From Datisca glomerata (taxonomy: Eukaryota > Streptophyta > Magnoliopsida > Cucurbitales > Datiscaceae), in assembly GCA_003255025.1 (NCBI GenBank), contig QANY01000025.1, forward strand, positions 62,001 through 126,000: a stretch of 64,000 bases of DNA, read 5' to 3'. Below the pieces are notes generated by a model that saw nothing but the letters and a program-made list of their open reading frames with translations, was not told the DNA's origin and did no database searches. Numbering within the stretch: position 1 is the stretch's first letter; every line of letters begins with the position of its first letter. Positions 33,616-45,703 of this stretch are shown here, piece after piece. A program made the translations under genes and the position numbers.

Positions 33616-36600
33616 ACTGACTACATGTCTATAAAAACACGTAAGCATATTTTAGATAAAATGCACTTCAATCTTCACTTCTTTACATATCTCCACCTAA
33701 AATATCCAGCTCCTACACATAAGCATATTTATCAACCAAGTTGAGATATGAAGAAATTGAAGATATCAACCACGTTGAAAGAAAAAAGAGTGAGAATAAC
33801 TAAACCCCACGTCAATAATGATAAATGTACAAGAAATTTAGATTCAAACTTCGAAATTAGTCATACTTCAAAGCAAAAGGTTAGTCAAATTCAATTTTTA
33901 GACATATATACCGGGTTAAGTGTCAAATTCAATTTTTATATAGGATATATATTAATTAAAAAGTTTGTCTAGCTCAACTTGTACAATACACATATTAGAA
34001 TGTTATACCAACAAGTATATCACATCATAATTTATATTCATTCAAAAATTATTCAAACTATTCAAACTGTTGAATCGGATTTTGGATCAGGTTCAAACTT
34101 TTATATAAGATATATATATTAATAACCCACTATCAAATGTCCCAATCGTCGTTCTTGGTTCAAAGCACCTTCTGCGGATCTTTCAGACCATAGATACCTT
34201 GAGGCAATAGTCATGAGGTTTGAAGTTGAAAGGTGGCAATGCTATCATGAATCCTACATGGTATCCCTTCTAGGCGTTGACTCAAAAAGTTTCTAGTAGC
34301 TTCGAGTCCAATGCTCACAATTTTATTTTTTTCTGCGTGAATATGAGATTTGCTTATTAGTAAAAATGAACAATTAGATAACTTTTTTATGGTTGAGATT
34401 ATCAATCGCAAAAAAATAAAAGAAATGCTAGGGAAAAATCATTGGTATTGCTTCAAAATCTGCAATTTTTACTTTTTATGTACAATTTTGGTGTTTTCAC
34501 GTGTTAATTTGGAGAAAATGTACTAATTTATTTTATCGATGTACTACTTTTGTGTTGACTATGTACTAATTCTTTGATATTGTGAAAATAAAGAATGACC
34601 CAAAAGTATAAACTATTAAACTTAACTTTAGTGAGAAATATTTTGTAAATTTAACTTTAAGTTAGACTTTTGAAAACGTAATTGGATTTCTTCTTAGGGA
34701 TATTGGCCCAATATCAGAAAAAAATACAAATATTTAAGGGACATATAAAGGACTTTCCAGTTTCTTAAGTTGCAATTTCGAAGTTGATTTAGGAATTATG
34801 GCTTTTTTTCCTCTGCGCGGTGCTCTTCGTCAAGTGGTTTGCAATTTCTCATTAGGATTATTATGTGTTTCCTTGGCCTTTTTAACATTCTTTTAATATG
34901 ATTCATTTTGACAGTGAAGCACAGACCCAAAGAGGGAATATGTCTTTGGGAGTGACACCGAAAGGGATTGAAGATGAGTGAGAGGGTGAGTGGGAAGGTG
35001 AAGTGATTCATAACTCCCAACGATGGAGGTAAGGATCGCATTTCTCTTTCATACTTTGATTAAGCTTTTGTTGAATGTTGCGTTCAAAATATGATTTGAA
35101 GGGTGAATTGTACAGATTTATTCTTATGATTCTGAATTTTTTGGTTTTAATTTTGCGTTTTTGTCATTTTTACTTTTAAGATTTGTCATATTTTTCTGAA
35201 AAACATGTATTTGTAAAAGAAATCGGTGATGAAAATTCATGTACGTTGTTGCCGTTCTGAGTCGTTGTTCACATTTGCCTTGATTTCTTCCCACATATTA
35301 CAAACAACAGAAATGAGTGAATTAGCTAAAGGTTAGTTCGTATCCTTATGCTCCTTGCCTATTTCATGAAATAATTTTTCTTCATATTCTGCTTGATTTC
35401 TCAGAACCATATTCGTTTGTCTTTTTCCCCATTTCCCCCATAAATTCTTTCACCTTTCTCATTTTGGTTTGAGATCTCTTTTGAGAAATCAAATGACTTT
35501 AGAGTTTTGTTTGAGCTAACAAAAAAGAATCAGGTGCATTTTTTTCTTTCTTGAGCTTTAATTACTCTCTATTTTATATTATAATTGCTCTTTAAATTCT
35601 CATTGGTAAACAATGAACTTTCCCTATCATTGTGCTAGATGAAAGCCTGCAAATTTTTATCTGTTGTGTGATTTAAGGTGCCCATGTTCAAGGGTTTTTT
35701 TGCCCATCTTGCTAATTTGCTCTTTTATCTGCCTCACATCCTATGTTAGAAGTTCAGAAATGTTAATTTATATATTACTGCATGAATGTGCACCAATATG
35801 GACTAATTTGTAGCTGATGAAGTATGTATTTTAGTGCATAAGAACCGTATATGTATGTTTGTATGTTTTTTAGGTACCTCTCTCTTGATTTCAAATGTTT
35901 TCTCATTTCACTCTGGCTTGTGCGAGCTTTTGCTAAATGGGGGCCTTTGGTTTCCCCTTTCTTAGGAAGGGGAGGATTCTTTAGATATCGACACTGACGA
36001 GCGAGTAACATATTACCCCACTAAAGGCGAGCAAGGAGCATTGGATTTTTGAAGGATTGTTTAATGAGGAAACCTCAATCTGGTCTCTCAATCATTTTTT
36101 AGCTTCACTTTGGGTCTTGTTACTAAGCAGGGCATTAGAATTACTCTTCTTACTGGCTGTAAATCAAATTGTACTACTTTTAGTTTCTTTTTGCATTTGG
36201 TAGATTTCTTACCCTCATGTACGTGTTCTTGTTTTGCTTTTATACTTCTCTTTTGTTAATGCCTTTTTGTTTCCTATAGGAGAGTTCCTTTCCTATTGTC
36301 TTCCCTCGAAATATTCGTTGAATAGTGTAGTTGAACCTTGTTCACAAATTTCTTTTCACTTGAGCAGGTCGTGAGGCTGTTATGGTTGTGTGAGGAAAAA
36401 TAGTGGATGTCCAACGTAAGAAGAGCAAAGATTGGTGTTTTTAAATTTGTAGTCAACCAGCTCTTGATAAATTTCTGTTGATGTGCCGCGGGTAATATTT
36501 TTAACTTTTTATGATCCCATGATAGATTGGTGGCACTTAAATAATGTCACATTCAATTGATTAATGTTTCTGAATTTTGCAGGACCTAATATTGAGGATA

Positions 36601-37740
36601 TTGGAAAACTGTAGTATTTTGTAGTATACCTTTATTCTTTTAGGGAAACAGTCAAAATTTGAGGAAGAAATAGTGGAGAAACTATGAAAAAATGTGGTAC
36701 TAGGACCGACCAATTTATTAGTGTTTCTGCTAATCTAGTTCTCTGGTTTAGCTTGTTGGCAGAGTCCACTGTTACCCCTTCTCATATTTCTAAAATCTAC
36801 CTCAATTTTTGTTTGATTTATTTTTATAGTTGTTATGTGGCTTAGAATTTTCATCAGTAGCTTTTGATTTTGAAGTTGATTTTTCTCATTTTGCTTCGGT
36901 TTTCATAGTGTTGGGTGTGGCTGATAACTTTAGATTAGCAGTAACACAATCTTGGAACAAATCAACGTGTAACTTTCCAGCGGAAGTTTAAAAGAAAAAT
37001 TGTAATCTTGGTTTAAAAGTTAATTTTTCCAACAAATCATTTGAAAATGAGCAGTAAAATCTTTTCGTTCAAATCAGACTTCTTCCTCCAATCTTTTTCA
37101 TGAAACAATACGCTTTTGTCGACTTCAGGTTCCCTCCCTCCCTCACGCTTCTTGTTCTATTTTTTCTTTCATGGTTTGTTGCTTAAATATGTAATTTATC
37201 AGTAAATTTGGAATAAATTCTTGTTTGGCAATTCTTCTTTTAGCAATAATGAAGAAATTATGGTTTTAAACTAGAAATTTCACATTGGCATTATCGATTA
37301 CTAAGTTAGTTGTATGCTCAGATGAGTTAAAATTTTCCTTTTGTCATATTTGTAGTCTATGTTTCTATCTGTTGACATGAAATATGGCATTTAGGTTTAA
37401 AGTGATTTAGTACTATGTAATTGTCAGTCCTTTGCTGCAGTTGGTATGTATGGATATATCTACATGCATGATTTGTGATGATCAATTACTGAAGGCCTAA
37501 ATAGAATGGGGGTGTTGATGGAGTCTTTGACTTATGGATTTATGGTTGTATTGAATTTTGACACATCTCTGATTTAAAATGTGTTAGGTTTATTTTAACT
37601 TAAGCAGGTGGTGGACAGTAGCAAGCATACATACCCATGTGATGAGCACACATTTAACTTCCTTATTGACAATGGGTTTGGTATTGGCTCTTTTCAAGTC
37701 AGTTGATTTTGTTTCAATTGCAAAGATGTAAGGCCCTTCC
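33616..37740. other. Long AT-rich stretch; no gene supported
   Basis: About 4.1 kb with many stops in all frames. Short open frames (34796-35041, 35775-36011, 36274-36456, all minus) have no recognised similarity. Some parts (CTGCAG-ended, T-rich, AG-ended tracts) look like introns or UTR sequence. It may be decayed transposon or intronic sequence of a lost gene. Confidence 0.45.
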
Positions 37741-38012
37741 AGGCATAAAAGAAGCATTTTCTACGGGATCCCGAAACCACCAGCCATCCCGACCTAATTC
37801 ATGATGAGCCCACCAACTTTCTGGCAAGATGCCTACGGTTAAAAACCACCGACATATTAAGATCCAAATTCGAATTGGTTCCTGGTCTTGGTTAGAGACC
37901 TCTGTGTTCGCGCCGGCGGTCCAACAAAGAAGCGAAGTAGTGGTCTCTTTCTTTCCATTATGAACGACACGCTTCGCTTGCTCCCTCCTCGTGTCCACTA
38001 GCCCTCCTGTCC
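37741..38012 (-). pseudogene. ccmFN: Nuclear copy of a mitochondrial ccmFN fragment (NUMT)
   Basis: Minus strand reads [60 protein letters not shown] and [20 protein letters not shown], then VENASFMP. This is the heme-lyase core of the plant mitochondrial cytochrome c maturation protein CcmFN (WWAHHELG...[13 protein letters not shown], recalled from the family), with one frame open for about 90 codons. Base composition (GC-richer) differs sharply from both flanks. The match stops right after ASFMP on one side and before MWRTGG on the other, so only a fragment of the gene was transferred. Not expected to function. Confidence 0.85.
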
Positions 38013-39539
38013 GCCACATGATTGTCTCTTTAATTTTCATTTATAGAGTTATAGATGACGTGATATTTGTATGAGTTTCTTTTCTATGTAAAAAAAGCTC
38101 TGCTATCTAGGAGCAGAGACGACTTAAAAGTAAGAAAACGCTTTCAGATAAAAAAGCATGTGGGAGAAGCAATGATAGTTGGGATTAAACATAAATCTTT
38201 GTAATATGAATTCATATGCAGAGCCATTATTTTATTTATGACAAGGAAATAATATTAGATGTAAGAAAGTATTTCTTGACCATCATCCATTTGGTTCTTT
38301 CAGCCTTTCAATTCAATTTTTCATCTGTGAACTGTAAAAGTCAACTTTGTGGACCTTTGGTAGAAAATTGTTGAAAGTGAATTTCTCTTGATGATTTTAA
38401 ATTATCTAGGTATTTTTATGAAATATATGCATGTTGTTTGGGTATTCTTATGAATGTTGGTGCATATTATTCTGTGTTCAGAACTACATGTAAACTATTG
38501 TTTCTGCCTCACTTCCATTTTTTATTGGAGTTTTTGTTTTCTTGGTTTTTAGATGTATGGTTTTTAGTGCATGCCGGTACATACATGTCCATGTTCTTGA
38601 TATGGATTGGTTATTAATGAAATTTTAATGGAAACAATTAATAAGATGATTGTTATTATAGAAAGCTAAAATTGTTCCACAATTGAATGTTTTTCTGGTT
38701 GCGCTAGACTTTCTAGATCTGTTTTTCCCAATTGGGTGAGCATTGCTAACCATTCTTTAGTACATTGATTAAAGTCTTAGATTGGCTGTGGTTAGTATAC
38801 CCATGTTAAACACTTATATAAATTTATCTGCTTTTGTAATCAAAATGAAATTTGGTCATAATTCAATGCAGCGTATGTGCTAAGGGTTTCTTGACCAGTA
38901 TATGCTAGACAAGTCTTAGTTATTATTATTTATGATTATTCTTGGCATCGTTATATTGTGTGATTCAAAGGTGATATCTACAAGACTAACTATTCTCTTT
39001 AAAATGCAGGACCTAGAATCACTCGAGCCTTTTTAATATGGTATCAAAGTTTAAGGAGTTGAGATATGAAACTGTCAATGAAAATTTGAAGTTATTTTTT
39101 AGTATCTGTGAAACTTTTAGATGTTTTTTATGTTTTGAAACAAATGATGATACTATTGTATTAGTAGACTAATATTTTTTTTATGATACTTATGGATGAT
39201 TCTTTGGGATGATATTTTGTGAAAATGAAATGATGTATGAATGCCTTTTAGTCTAGTAACGTATTAATTTTGAAATGCTTAAATATGTATGTAAACAAGT
39301 GCGTATAAATTGATTGTAAAAAAATAGCATTTATAGAATGCGAGAAAAAACTATATATAAGAGGTATAATTTATAAAAAAAAATTATTTCAACGAGGTTC
39401 AAAAAAGCTTATATTATTTGATTTAATAGGATACAAAAATACCAATGAATATTAATTCACGAGAATTAAAAAAACATGTTGAATAAAAGTAACATGAGTC
39501 ATAAAACCTTATTAAACGTCTACAGTAGTTGAAAAACTT
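38013..39539. other. AT-rich; no gene seen
   Basis: No frame, RNA gene or LTR terminus recognised. ATATGGTATCAAAGT at about 39038 is a weak PBS-like match without supporting LTR. Confidence 0.45.
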
Positions 39540-39698
39540 GTAAAAAGGAGATACCACAGGGTTTTCACATGAGACAATGTGCCTCGCGAAAAGCGTGGAC
39601 TTTTAATATAAGGGGCTGTCACATGCGCCACATGATCCCTGTAGATTATTTTTCACGGAGATATTCGCCTCTTGTAGAATGCCATATTTCTTGTAGTG
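39540..39698. mobile_element. One terminus of a CACTA-type DNA transposon
   Basis: Ends with TTTCTTGTAGTG (39687-39698), the exact reverse complement of CACTACAAGAAA, the canonical plant CACTA (En/Spm) terminus. The preceding 150 bp are GC-richer with repeated CACATG/CGCCAC words that could be subterminal repeats. The partner end was not found in the window; the flanking trinucleotide after the end is CTT. Confidence 0.5.
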
Positions 39699-40145
39699 CT
39701 TGTCACCTCGACACATATATCGGGGTGATCTGATCGTCTATTTTTACACGGACGACCAAGATTTGATGAGCATAACCTCTTATGTTAGGGATCTCAACCA
39801 GATGAGATCCAAATCCTGTAAAAAGGCACACATCTAATACTTGATGGGATCGTTTTTTTAATAAAAAATGGGACCACCTATTAAAGTTATATTTAGGGAA
39901 AAGTACACGACACTCCTTGAGACTTATCTAAAAGATATGGATACCCTTTGTAGTTTTAGAAAAGATAAATATGTCTAATCTGTTATCAAAAGTTAAATTT
40001 TAGAATGAAATGACCAAACTAACCTTAGATCTTGATTCTTACACAACACCCCTGCACCCGTACTTGTGACTCAAACACTCAAACATCTGGACGCGAGTTA
40101 TAAAAAAAGTGGGTTTGATATAACCTGAAAATTCTATTTTGATAT

Positions 40146-40377
40146 ACACGAAACCCGTTAGCAAAATAGTTTTATTAAGGCCATTCTTGATATTTAAAAA
40201 AAGTAGCGCCATTAGTTTGAAAGTTAATGTTTTCGGATTTTTTTGTCTATAAATAAAATGCACACGAAACCCGTTAGCGAAAGGGTTTTATTAAGGTCAT
40301 TCTTAATATTTAAAAAAAGTAACGCCGTTAGTTAGAAAGTTAGTTTCACATACGCTTTTTCATCTGTTTCATCCATA
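40146..40377. repeat. Two tandem copies of a 116-bp unit
   Basis: The ACACGAAACCCGTTAGC start recurs at 40146 and 40262. Both copies continue with TTTTATTAAGG(C/T)CATTCTT and AAAAAAAGTA(G/A)CGCC. Differences are scattered point changes. The second copy runs into the LINE tail below. Confidence 0.85.
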
Positions 40378-40383
40378 TATTCA

Positions 40384-40530
40384 GAAGTTGGTCCTACTAT
40401 TATGGAATGTAGAAGGATTTTCTCTTCTCTAAATGTTTCGTCTTTTAATCACATCCCTCGGGCATGTAATGGAGCGGCTCACCGCTTAGCGTGTTTTGCA
40501 CTCTCTTATGATGATTCCAGTTATTGGTGA
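40384..40530 (+). pseudogene. LINE RNase H C-terminal fragment
   Basis: Open frame of 48 codons plus stop: VGPTIMECRRIFSSLNV, then FNHIPRACNGAAHRLACFAL. This matches the end of the RVT_3 RNase H domain of plant LINEs (FxHVPRxxNxxAHxLARFAL). The following WMEDTP/IVADI-like tail (to about 40580, frame shifted) fits the usual C-terminus. Confidence 0.7.
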
Positions 40531-41015
40531 GAATCGACACTCCCTATTGTTGCTGATATTTGTCTTTTGGAGTAATATCATTTCACTTAAAACGTAAAAT
40601 GCCAATAAATGTATGTGTTTTTTGTGATATTACAGGGAATGTTTGTGTCTTTAATATCGCACCTATTGAACATAAGGCGCGCGATGAGTTTAGATGTACC
40701 GAATTGTACTTATAATCAAATTCTTTTGACTATGAGTGTAATTAGTTCGCTTTGATGATTACTTAAATAAAATTGGACCACAGAAAAACTTTTGGCGCTT
40801 AAAATAGAAAACGATTTCCAATAAACAAATGACACTTTGTGATTGGTTTTCTCACGACGATTTTCCACAGTGAAAGTGGAAATGGTCAACGAGAGTGTCA
40901 CTAGAGTAATTAAACATGCCACCTAATGGCAATTTCGAAATCAATCTCTTAAACCTCTCTTTCCTCTCCATTTGATCCCCCTCTCTCTACTCTTCACATT
41001 CCCCCTGCTTTTCTA

Positions 41016-41024
41016 AAACCCTAA
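41016..41024 (+). promoter_or_regulatory. Telo-box (AAACCCTAA) in the leader of the adenylate kinase fragment
   Basis: AAACCCTAA follows a CT-rich leader (CCTCTCTTTCCTCTCC) and lies 13 bp before the ATG at 41037. Telo-boxes are common in 5' regions of plant translation and mitochondrial-protein genes. Suggests the fragment carries its original 5' end. Confidence 0.6.
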
Positions 41025-41036
41025 GCTTCATGCCGC

Positions 41037-41348
41037 ATGTACTTACTTAGCCGTCTAGGGGTTGTTGAGGGTTCTTCGAGGCGTGTTGCCGTCCGAATCC
41101 TTGCCAGCCGTGCTTATGGATCGGCTGCAGCGGTTCAGCTCGATTATTATGATGAGGACGAGGAGTATGAATCGCTGCGTCGAGATCAGCGTCGGGCTAG
41201 GTCGATGTTGGACACTGGGGGGTGGGTTCCGACGAGAGGAGTGCAGTGGGTGGTGATAGGAGATCCTGGGCGAAGAAACACGTGTACGCCAAGAGGCTGG
41301 CGAAGCTTCTCGAAATGAGCTCAACCTAACTCTTCTATCTACTAGCAG
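41037..41348 (+). pseudogene. Mitochondrial adenylate kinase, first exon only, frameshifted
   Basis: ATG at 41037 opens MYLLSRLGVVEG, an Arg-rich presequence with ASRAYGSAAAVQ, an acidic DYYDEDEEYESL stretch, then TRGVQWVVIGDPG (P-loop approach of adenylate kinase; usual RGVQWVxMGxPGxxKHVYAxRLxxLLxVP). A -1/+1 shift at about 41268 is needed to read AKKHVYAKRLAKLLEM; after that the frame meets TAA near 41330. A donor-like CAG|GTATGG lies at 41348/41349. The pattern matches the plant adenylate kinase 7-type mitochondrial protein as I remember it. No second exon was found, so this is a broken fragment. Confidence 0.65.
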
Positions 41349-41502
41349 GTATGGTTTCTCCTTTTTAATTCCCATTGATATCTATTTTGTACTGGTTGCT
41401 ACGTTAAGTTTAGACAAATTAAATTAAGTCGTCTAGAATCGCAGCCCAATAAAATCTTTCAGGTGAAGAAAATCGGACATTTTTCAATGAAAATGCCTCA
41501 AA

Positions 41503-41612
41503 CATATGTAGATAAGTCTGAATCTTGAGTAGTCATGAACTCCTATGCATGTCTATTAAATCTTTTGATACACTCGTTAAGATTTGTTTGTAAAGCAAGC
41601 TAGTGACTTTAT
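41503..41612 (+). repeat. Isolated 110-bp fragment of LTR family B
   Basis: Shares TGAATCTTGAGTAGTCATGA, ACTCCTATGCA and CTAGTGACTTT with 49115-49225 and, inverted, with 59528-59650. Similarity stops on both sides. It sits 150 bp after the adenylate kinase exon. Confidence 0.75.
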
Positions 41613-42709
41613 GTATTCTAGGAATCAACGAGCTTAACTCAACTTATCTTATAACACCCTCAAACTTGTCATTTCACCTCTTGAATAATGATTCATGCTC
41701 AACCATTCTCTATTTTTTTTTTTTTAAATTTGATTACCTTAAACTTCTATTTTCCTTAAGAAGATTTCAGCCAATAGCTCTTAAACCAATTAGTCTTATG
41801 GTATTAGATTTTAAGACACCCCTTCGAGCTTAGTCACTCAAGTTGAAGAGGCTACGAAATCAAATTTATTCACCATTTTTTTATATTGAAACTCCTCCCA
41901 TCCACCCATATTGTCATAGCTCCAAGTATTTTCTCAAAACATTCAAATATTATGAGTAAAAGGGGGTACTAAGGAAATTTTTTTATAAGATTTCAAAATT
42001 GCCATGGTGATAAAAAAATGGCTATTTAGACTCAACATGAATGACTAGGAAAACAATTATGCACATATTGACTTAAAAAACTCAAATGGTCTAAAGATGG
42101 CCTAAATCATGTTCCAAGTGAAATGTAGCCTAGAATTTCACCTTGAACAACAATCAAATTGGTTCTAGAGTTCTTATGAGATCATAAAGATTTTTTAAGT
42201 CACATAAACCTTCTCTAAGCAAAAAAAAAAGATAATCAAACGCTCAAGGCTAGGTGCTCAATATGTCGAGATTCTCTAGTGTAATGCAAATCAATACTTG
42301 GTCCAACGCATACCGATACACAAATTCAACATTTTTTCCAAGCTATCAATAATTCAAAACTAATCTCATAATAGGTGTTAGTGTTGACAATAACAGAACG
42401 TCAAAATAAAATAAAATAAAATTTAAATTAAAGCCACCACCCTCAAACAAAAAGCTTTCATTGTCCTTAATGAAAAGAACATATGTAAAAAGAGTAAGTA
42501 GAGAGGACTTCCCTGAATAATGATGAGCTGTCATCTTCATCAGTCTCTGCGCTGTTCTTGTTGTCTCCAATTGAGAGGAAAGTGGTACATGAGCCACTTT
42601 CGTCCATAGTTTTTTTTTTTATAAAAACCTGAAGAAAAACAATAATAAAATAAGCAAAAGAAAATAAAAAAAGCTAAAAAAATGAAATAACAGAAATATA
42701 ATCGGGTTG
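41613..42709. other. AT-rich; probable gypsy non-coding sequence
   Basis: No coding frame recognised. The right part (GGGTTGCCTCCTAGTAGCGC at about 42702) resembles non-coding sequence often found near Athila-like gypsy pol. The left part is unassigned. Confidence 0.4.
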
Positions 42710-43392
42710 CCTCCTAGTAGCGCTTGCTTTAATATCTTTAGCCAGACATAACGATCATTAAGGTTTCATTCGTTGTCCACCGACTTTAGAATTTCTTTGT
42801 GTCAGAAATTGACCAGCCTACGACCATTTGTTGCTCTCTCAAAACCCTCAGCAGCTTGTCTTCTTGTTCACCATTTACGAAGCAGATATAATAACAGACA
42901 AAGTGGATGCTTCTCCCATAATGGTGTACCGAAGGTGAAGGTATAACATTGATGGTTTTTCAATAAATGGTAGGTGACTAGGTTTACCTTCTCCAAATTC
43001 TGCACTATCCACCCACAAACAACTATTCATATCATTTGAGTGTTTGATTGCTTTAGAGACATTAAAAATTACCTGAGCATCTTGCATTCTCAGAATAAGT
43101 TCCTCTTTATGCACATCAATCAGAGTTCTTCCTGTAGCTAAAAATGGTCTACCAAAAATAATTAGAATTTCTTAGTTTTCCTCCATGTCAAGAACAATAA
43201 AATCAGCTGGGAAGATAAATTTATCCACCTTTACCAAAATATCCTCAATAATCCACAATAGATATCTGATAGACCAATCACCTAACTGTAAGGATACCAT
43301 CATAGGCTTAATAAATAGGATGCCCAGTAATGTTCCTCAAAATACCTTTCCTTTTCAAAAATTTTTTTGGCAAAACACCTAAATATGATTAT
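42710..43392 (-). pseudogene. Athila-like gypsy protease fragment
   Basis: Minus strand. About 43320-43130 reads LKPMMVSLQLGDWSIRYL, VKVDKFIFPADFIVLDMEE and, after a stop, IIFGRPFLATGRTLIDVH. Then 43114-42875 gives KEELILRMQDAQVIFNVSKA. This is the protease C-terminal part of Athila-type gypsy pol (DRSIKYPxGIVEDVLVKVDKFIFPADFVVLDMEED...ILGRPFLATGRALIDV). It is cut at about 43392 by the copia fragment. Confidence 0.75.
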
Positions 43393-45662
43393 CTTAGAAT
43401 TTTTTGCTGTGCATGTCATCCCAATTTAAAACCATATATGAGAAACAAATTTAACACAAAAGCTATTCAATGTGTCTTTTTGGGATATGCCTCCAATAAA
43501 AAATGATATATATGTTATGATTTAGCTTCACAAAAAAGTTACATATCTAGACATGTGATATTTGATGAAACATGCTTTCCATTTGCTAGTACTAGCACAT
43601 CTGTGCAGCCCACTTTCCAAAATTCAATTGTGTGTCCCACTGCCAGGTATGGATCCTCTCCTTCTTCTTTGTTTCATCATTCTATTCCTATGAGAAATAC
43701 TAATATACAATTACATTCTCCTACAATTTCTACTGGTGTTGCTACTACTTTACATTCTGAAAATAATTATTGTTCTAGTATTTCTGCACCTAGTACTACT
43801 GCTGTCACTACTCTGCCTCTCAATGATGTTTCTGCCTTTGGACACATTTCACCCACATCTTCACAGTTCTGTACTGTCAAATATAAATATATGTCTTATC
43901 CTAGACACAAGTCAAGTACACACACATAAAATTGTATTGATCTGCCACGCATTGAGCATACTGATATGCCTGATATGCCTGCTAATTGTACTGATATGTC
44001 TTCTAATTTGCATATTGTTCTCAATATTTGTCCTCCTACTGCTAAGCACAACATAACTTATGCACACACAACTCAGTTCATACACCCTATGCAAACCAGA
44101 TCAAAATCTGGAATTTCTAAAAAAAGGGTCATTGTTGTTTCTGCCCCCTTGGCTCAGCTTACACCTTTTGAACCTTTTTACTCCATTGCTGCCCAAAGTC
44201 TAGATTCGACACAAGCAATGAAAGATGAATATAATACATTAATCAACCAAAATACTTGGACTTTAATGCCTTTGACACCTAATAAGAACCTAGTAGGCTG
44301 TAAATGGGTATATAAATTGAAATATAACCCAGATGGATCTATAGCCAGACATAAAGCAAGGTTGGTAGCTAACGGCTACCACCAACAAGCTGGATTGGAT
44401 TATGATGAGACCTTTAGTCCCGTTTGTAAGAAGCCTACTGTTTTAATCATGATTTCTCTAGTTGCTACATATAATTGGCCTTTAAGGCAACTTGATGTTA
44501 AAAATACCTTTTTACATGGTAGGTTAAATGAAGAAGTTTATATGTGCCAGCCACAAGGCTTCATAGATTCTCAACATCCTAATTATATTTGCAAATTGAA
44601 CAAATCTTTGTATGGTCTTAAACAAACTCCTAGAGCTTGGTTTGAGCATTTAACCAATCATCTTCTTTCTATTGGTTTCATTGCTTCTAAGGCTGACAGC
44701 TCTGTGTTTATTTATGCCTCTTTAAACTCTCTCATTTATATTTTCATGTATGTTGATGACATAATAATAAGTGGGACAAACTCTGCTTCTATAGATCAAA
44801 TTGTTACCAATTAAAAAGCTGCCTTTGATATCACTGACCTAGGGAACTTAAACTACTTTTTAGGATTGGAAATCCCAAGAAATTTTACTGGAATTTTCAT
44901 TAACCAGCAGAAATATGCCACTGATTTGCTTCATAAGGCGGGCATGAGTGGTGTTAAATCCTATCAATCTCCATGTTTTATTAAATCACTCTTACATAGT
45001 CATGCTGGTTCTCCTTTCAAAGATGTAACACTTTATAGAAGTATAGTTGGATCTCTTCAATACTTAACCTTTACAAGACCAGATTTGAGTTTTGATGTTA
45101 ACCGTGTATGTCAATACATGCATTCTATTACTACCTCTCATTTCACTGTTGTTAAATGCATTCTAAGATATGTTAGTGCTACTCTGAGTCATGGTCTTCT
45201 CTTTAAACCAAGTAATCTTCATTTCCAGGCATTTAGTGATGTGCTGATTAGGCTGGAGAGCCTAGTGATAGACGCTATACTTCAGGCTTTATTGTTTTTC
45301 TTGGATCTAATGCTATATCTGGGAATGCCAAAAAGCAAGCTACTGTGGCTAGATCTTTAACAAAAGCCGAATATAAAGCCTTGGCCAACATTGCAGCTGT
45401 GCTTAGTTGGATAAGGTAAATTCTGAAGGATTTTCACGTTTATCAATCTGAGGCTCCAACCATTCATTGTGTTAACACTTCAACCATTTCATTGACTTCA
45501 AACCCTATTGTACATGCTAGAACAAAACATGTAGAAATTGACATCACTTTGTTAGAGAAAAACTGATGCGAAGAGATTTAATTGTTCGATACATACCTTC
45601 ATCTCTACAGCTTGCTGACTTGTTCACCAAACCACTTCCCATTTCTCAGTTTGATTTTTGAA
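43393..45662 (+). pseudogene. Copia 2 pol: integrase end, RT, RNase H
   Basis: The integrase C-terminal region reads KFNTKAIQCVFLGYASNKK and SRHVIFDETCFPFAS. A Ser/Thr-rich linker runs to the HPMQTRSKSGISK motif. RT 44160-44814: GCKWVYKLKYNPDGSIARHK, LDYDETFSPVCKKPTV, QLDVKNTFLHGRLNEEVYM, LNKSLYGLKQTPRAWFEHL and the intact MYVDDIIIS box. A stop (TAA 44812-44814) separates FDITDLGNLNYFLGLE and the rest of RT (44866-45360). RNase H is frameshifted near 45270 (GNAKKQATVARSLTKAEYKA). The tail HARTKHVEIDI, then ADLFTKPLP, is readable with shifts. Confidence 0.85.
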
Positions 45663-45703
45663 AGACAAGCTTATCCTTGACCTTATGATAAGTTTGAAGG
45701 GGT

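Noticed and set aside
39030..39060. PBS-like ATATGGTATCAAAGT near 39.04 kb
   Set aside because: No LTR end precedes it and no gag follows; a short chance match is likely.
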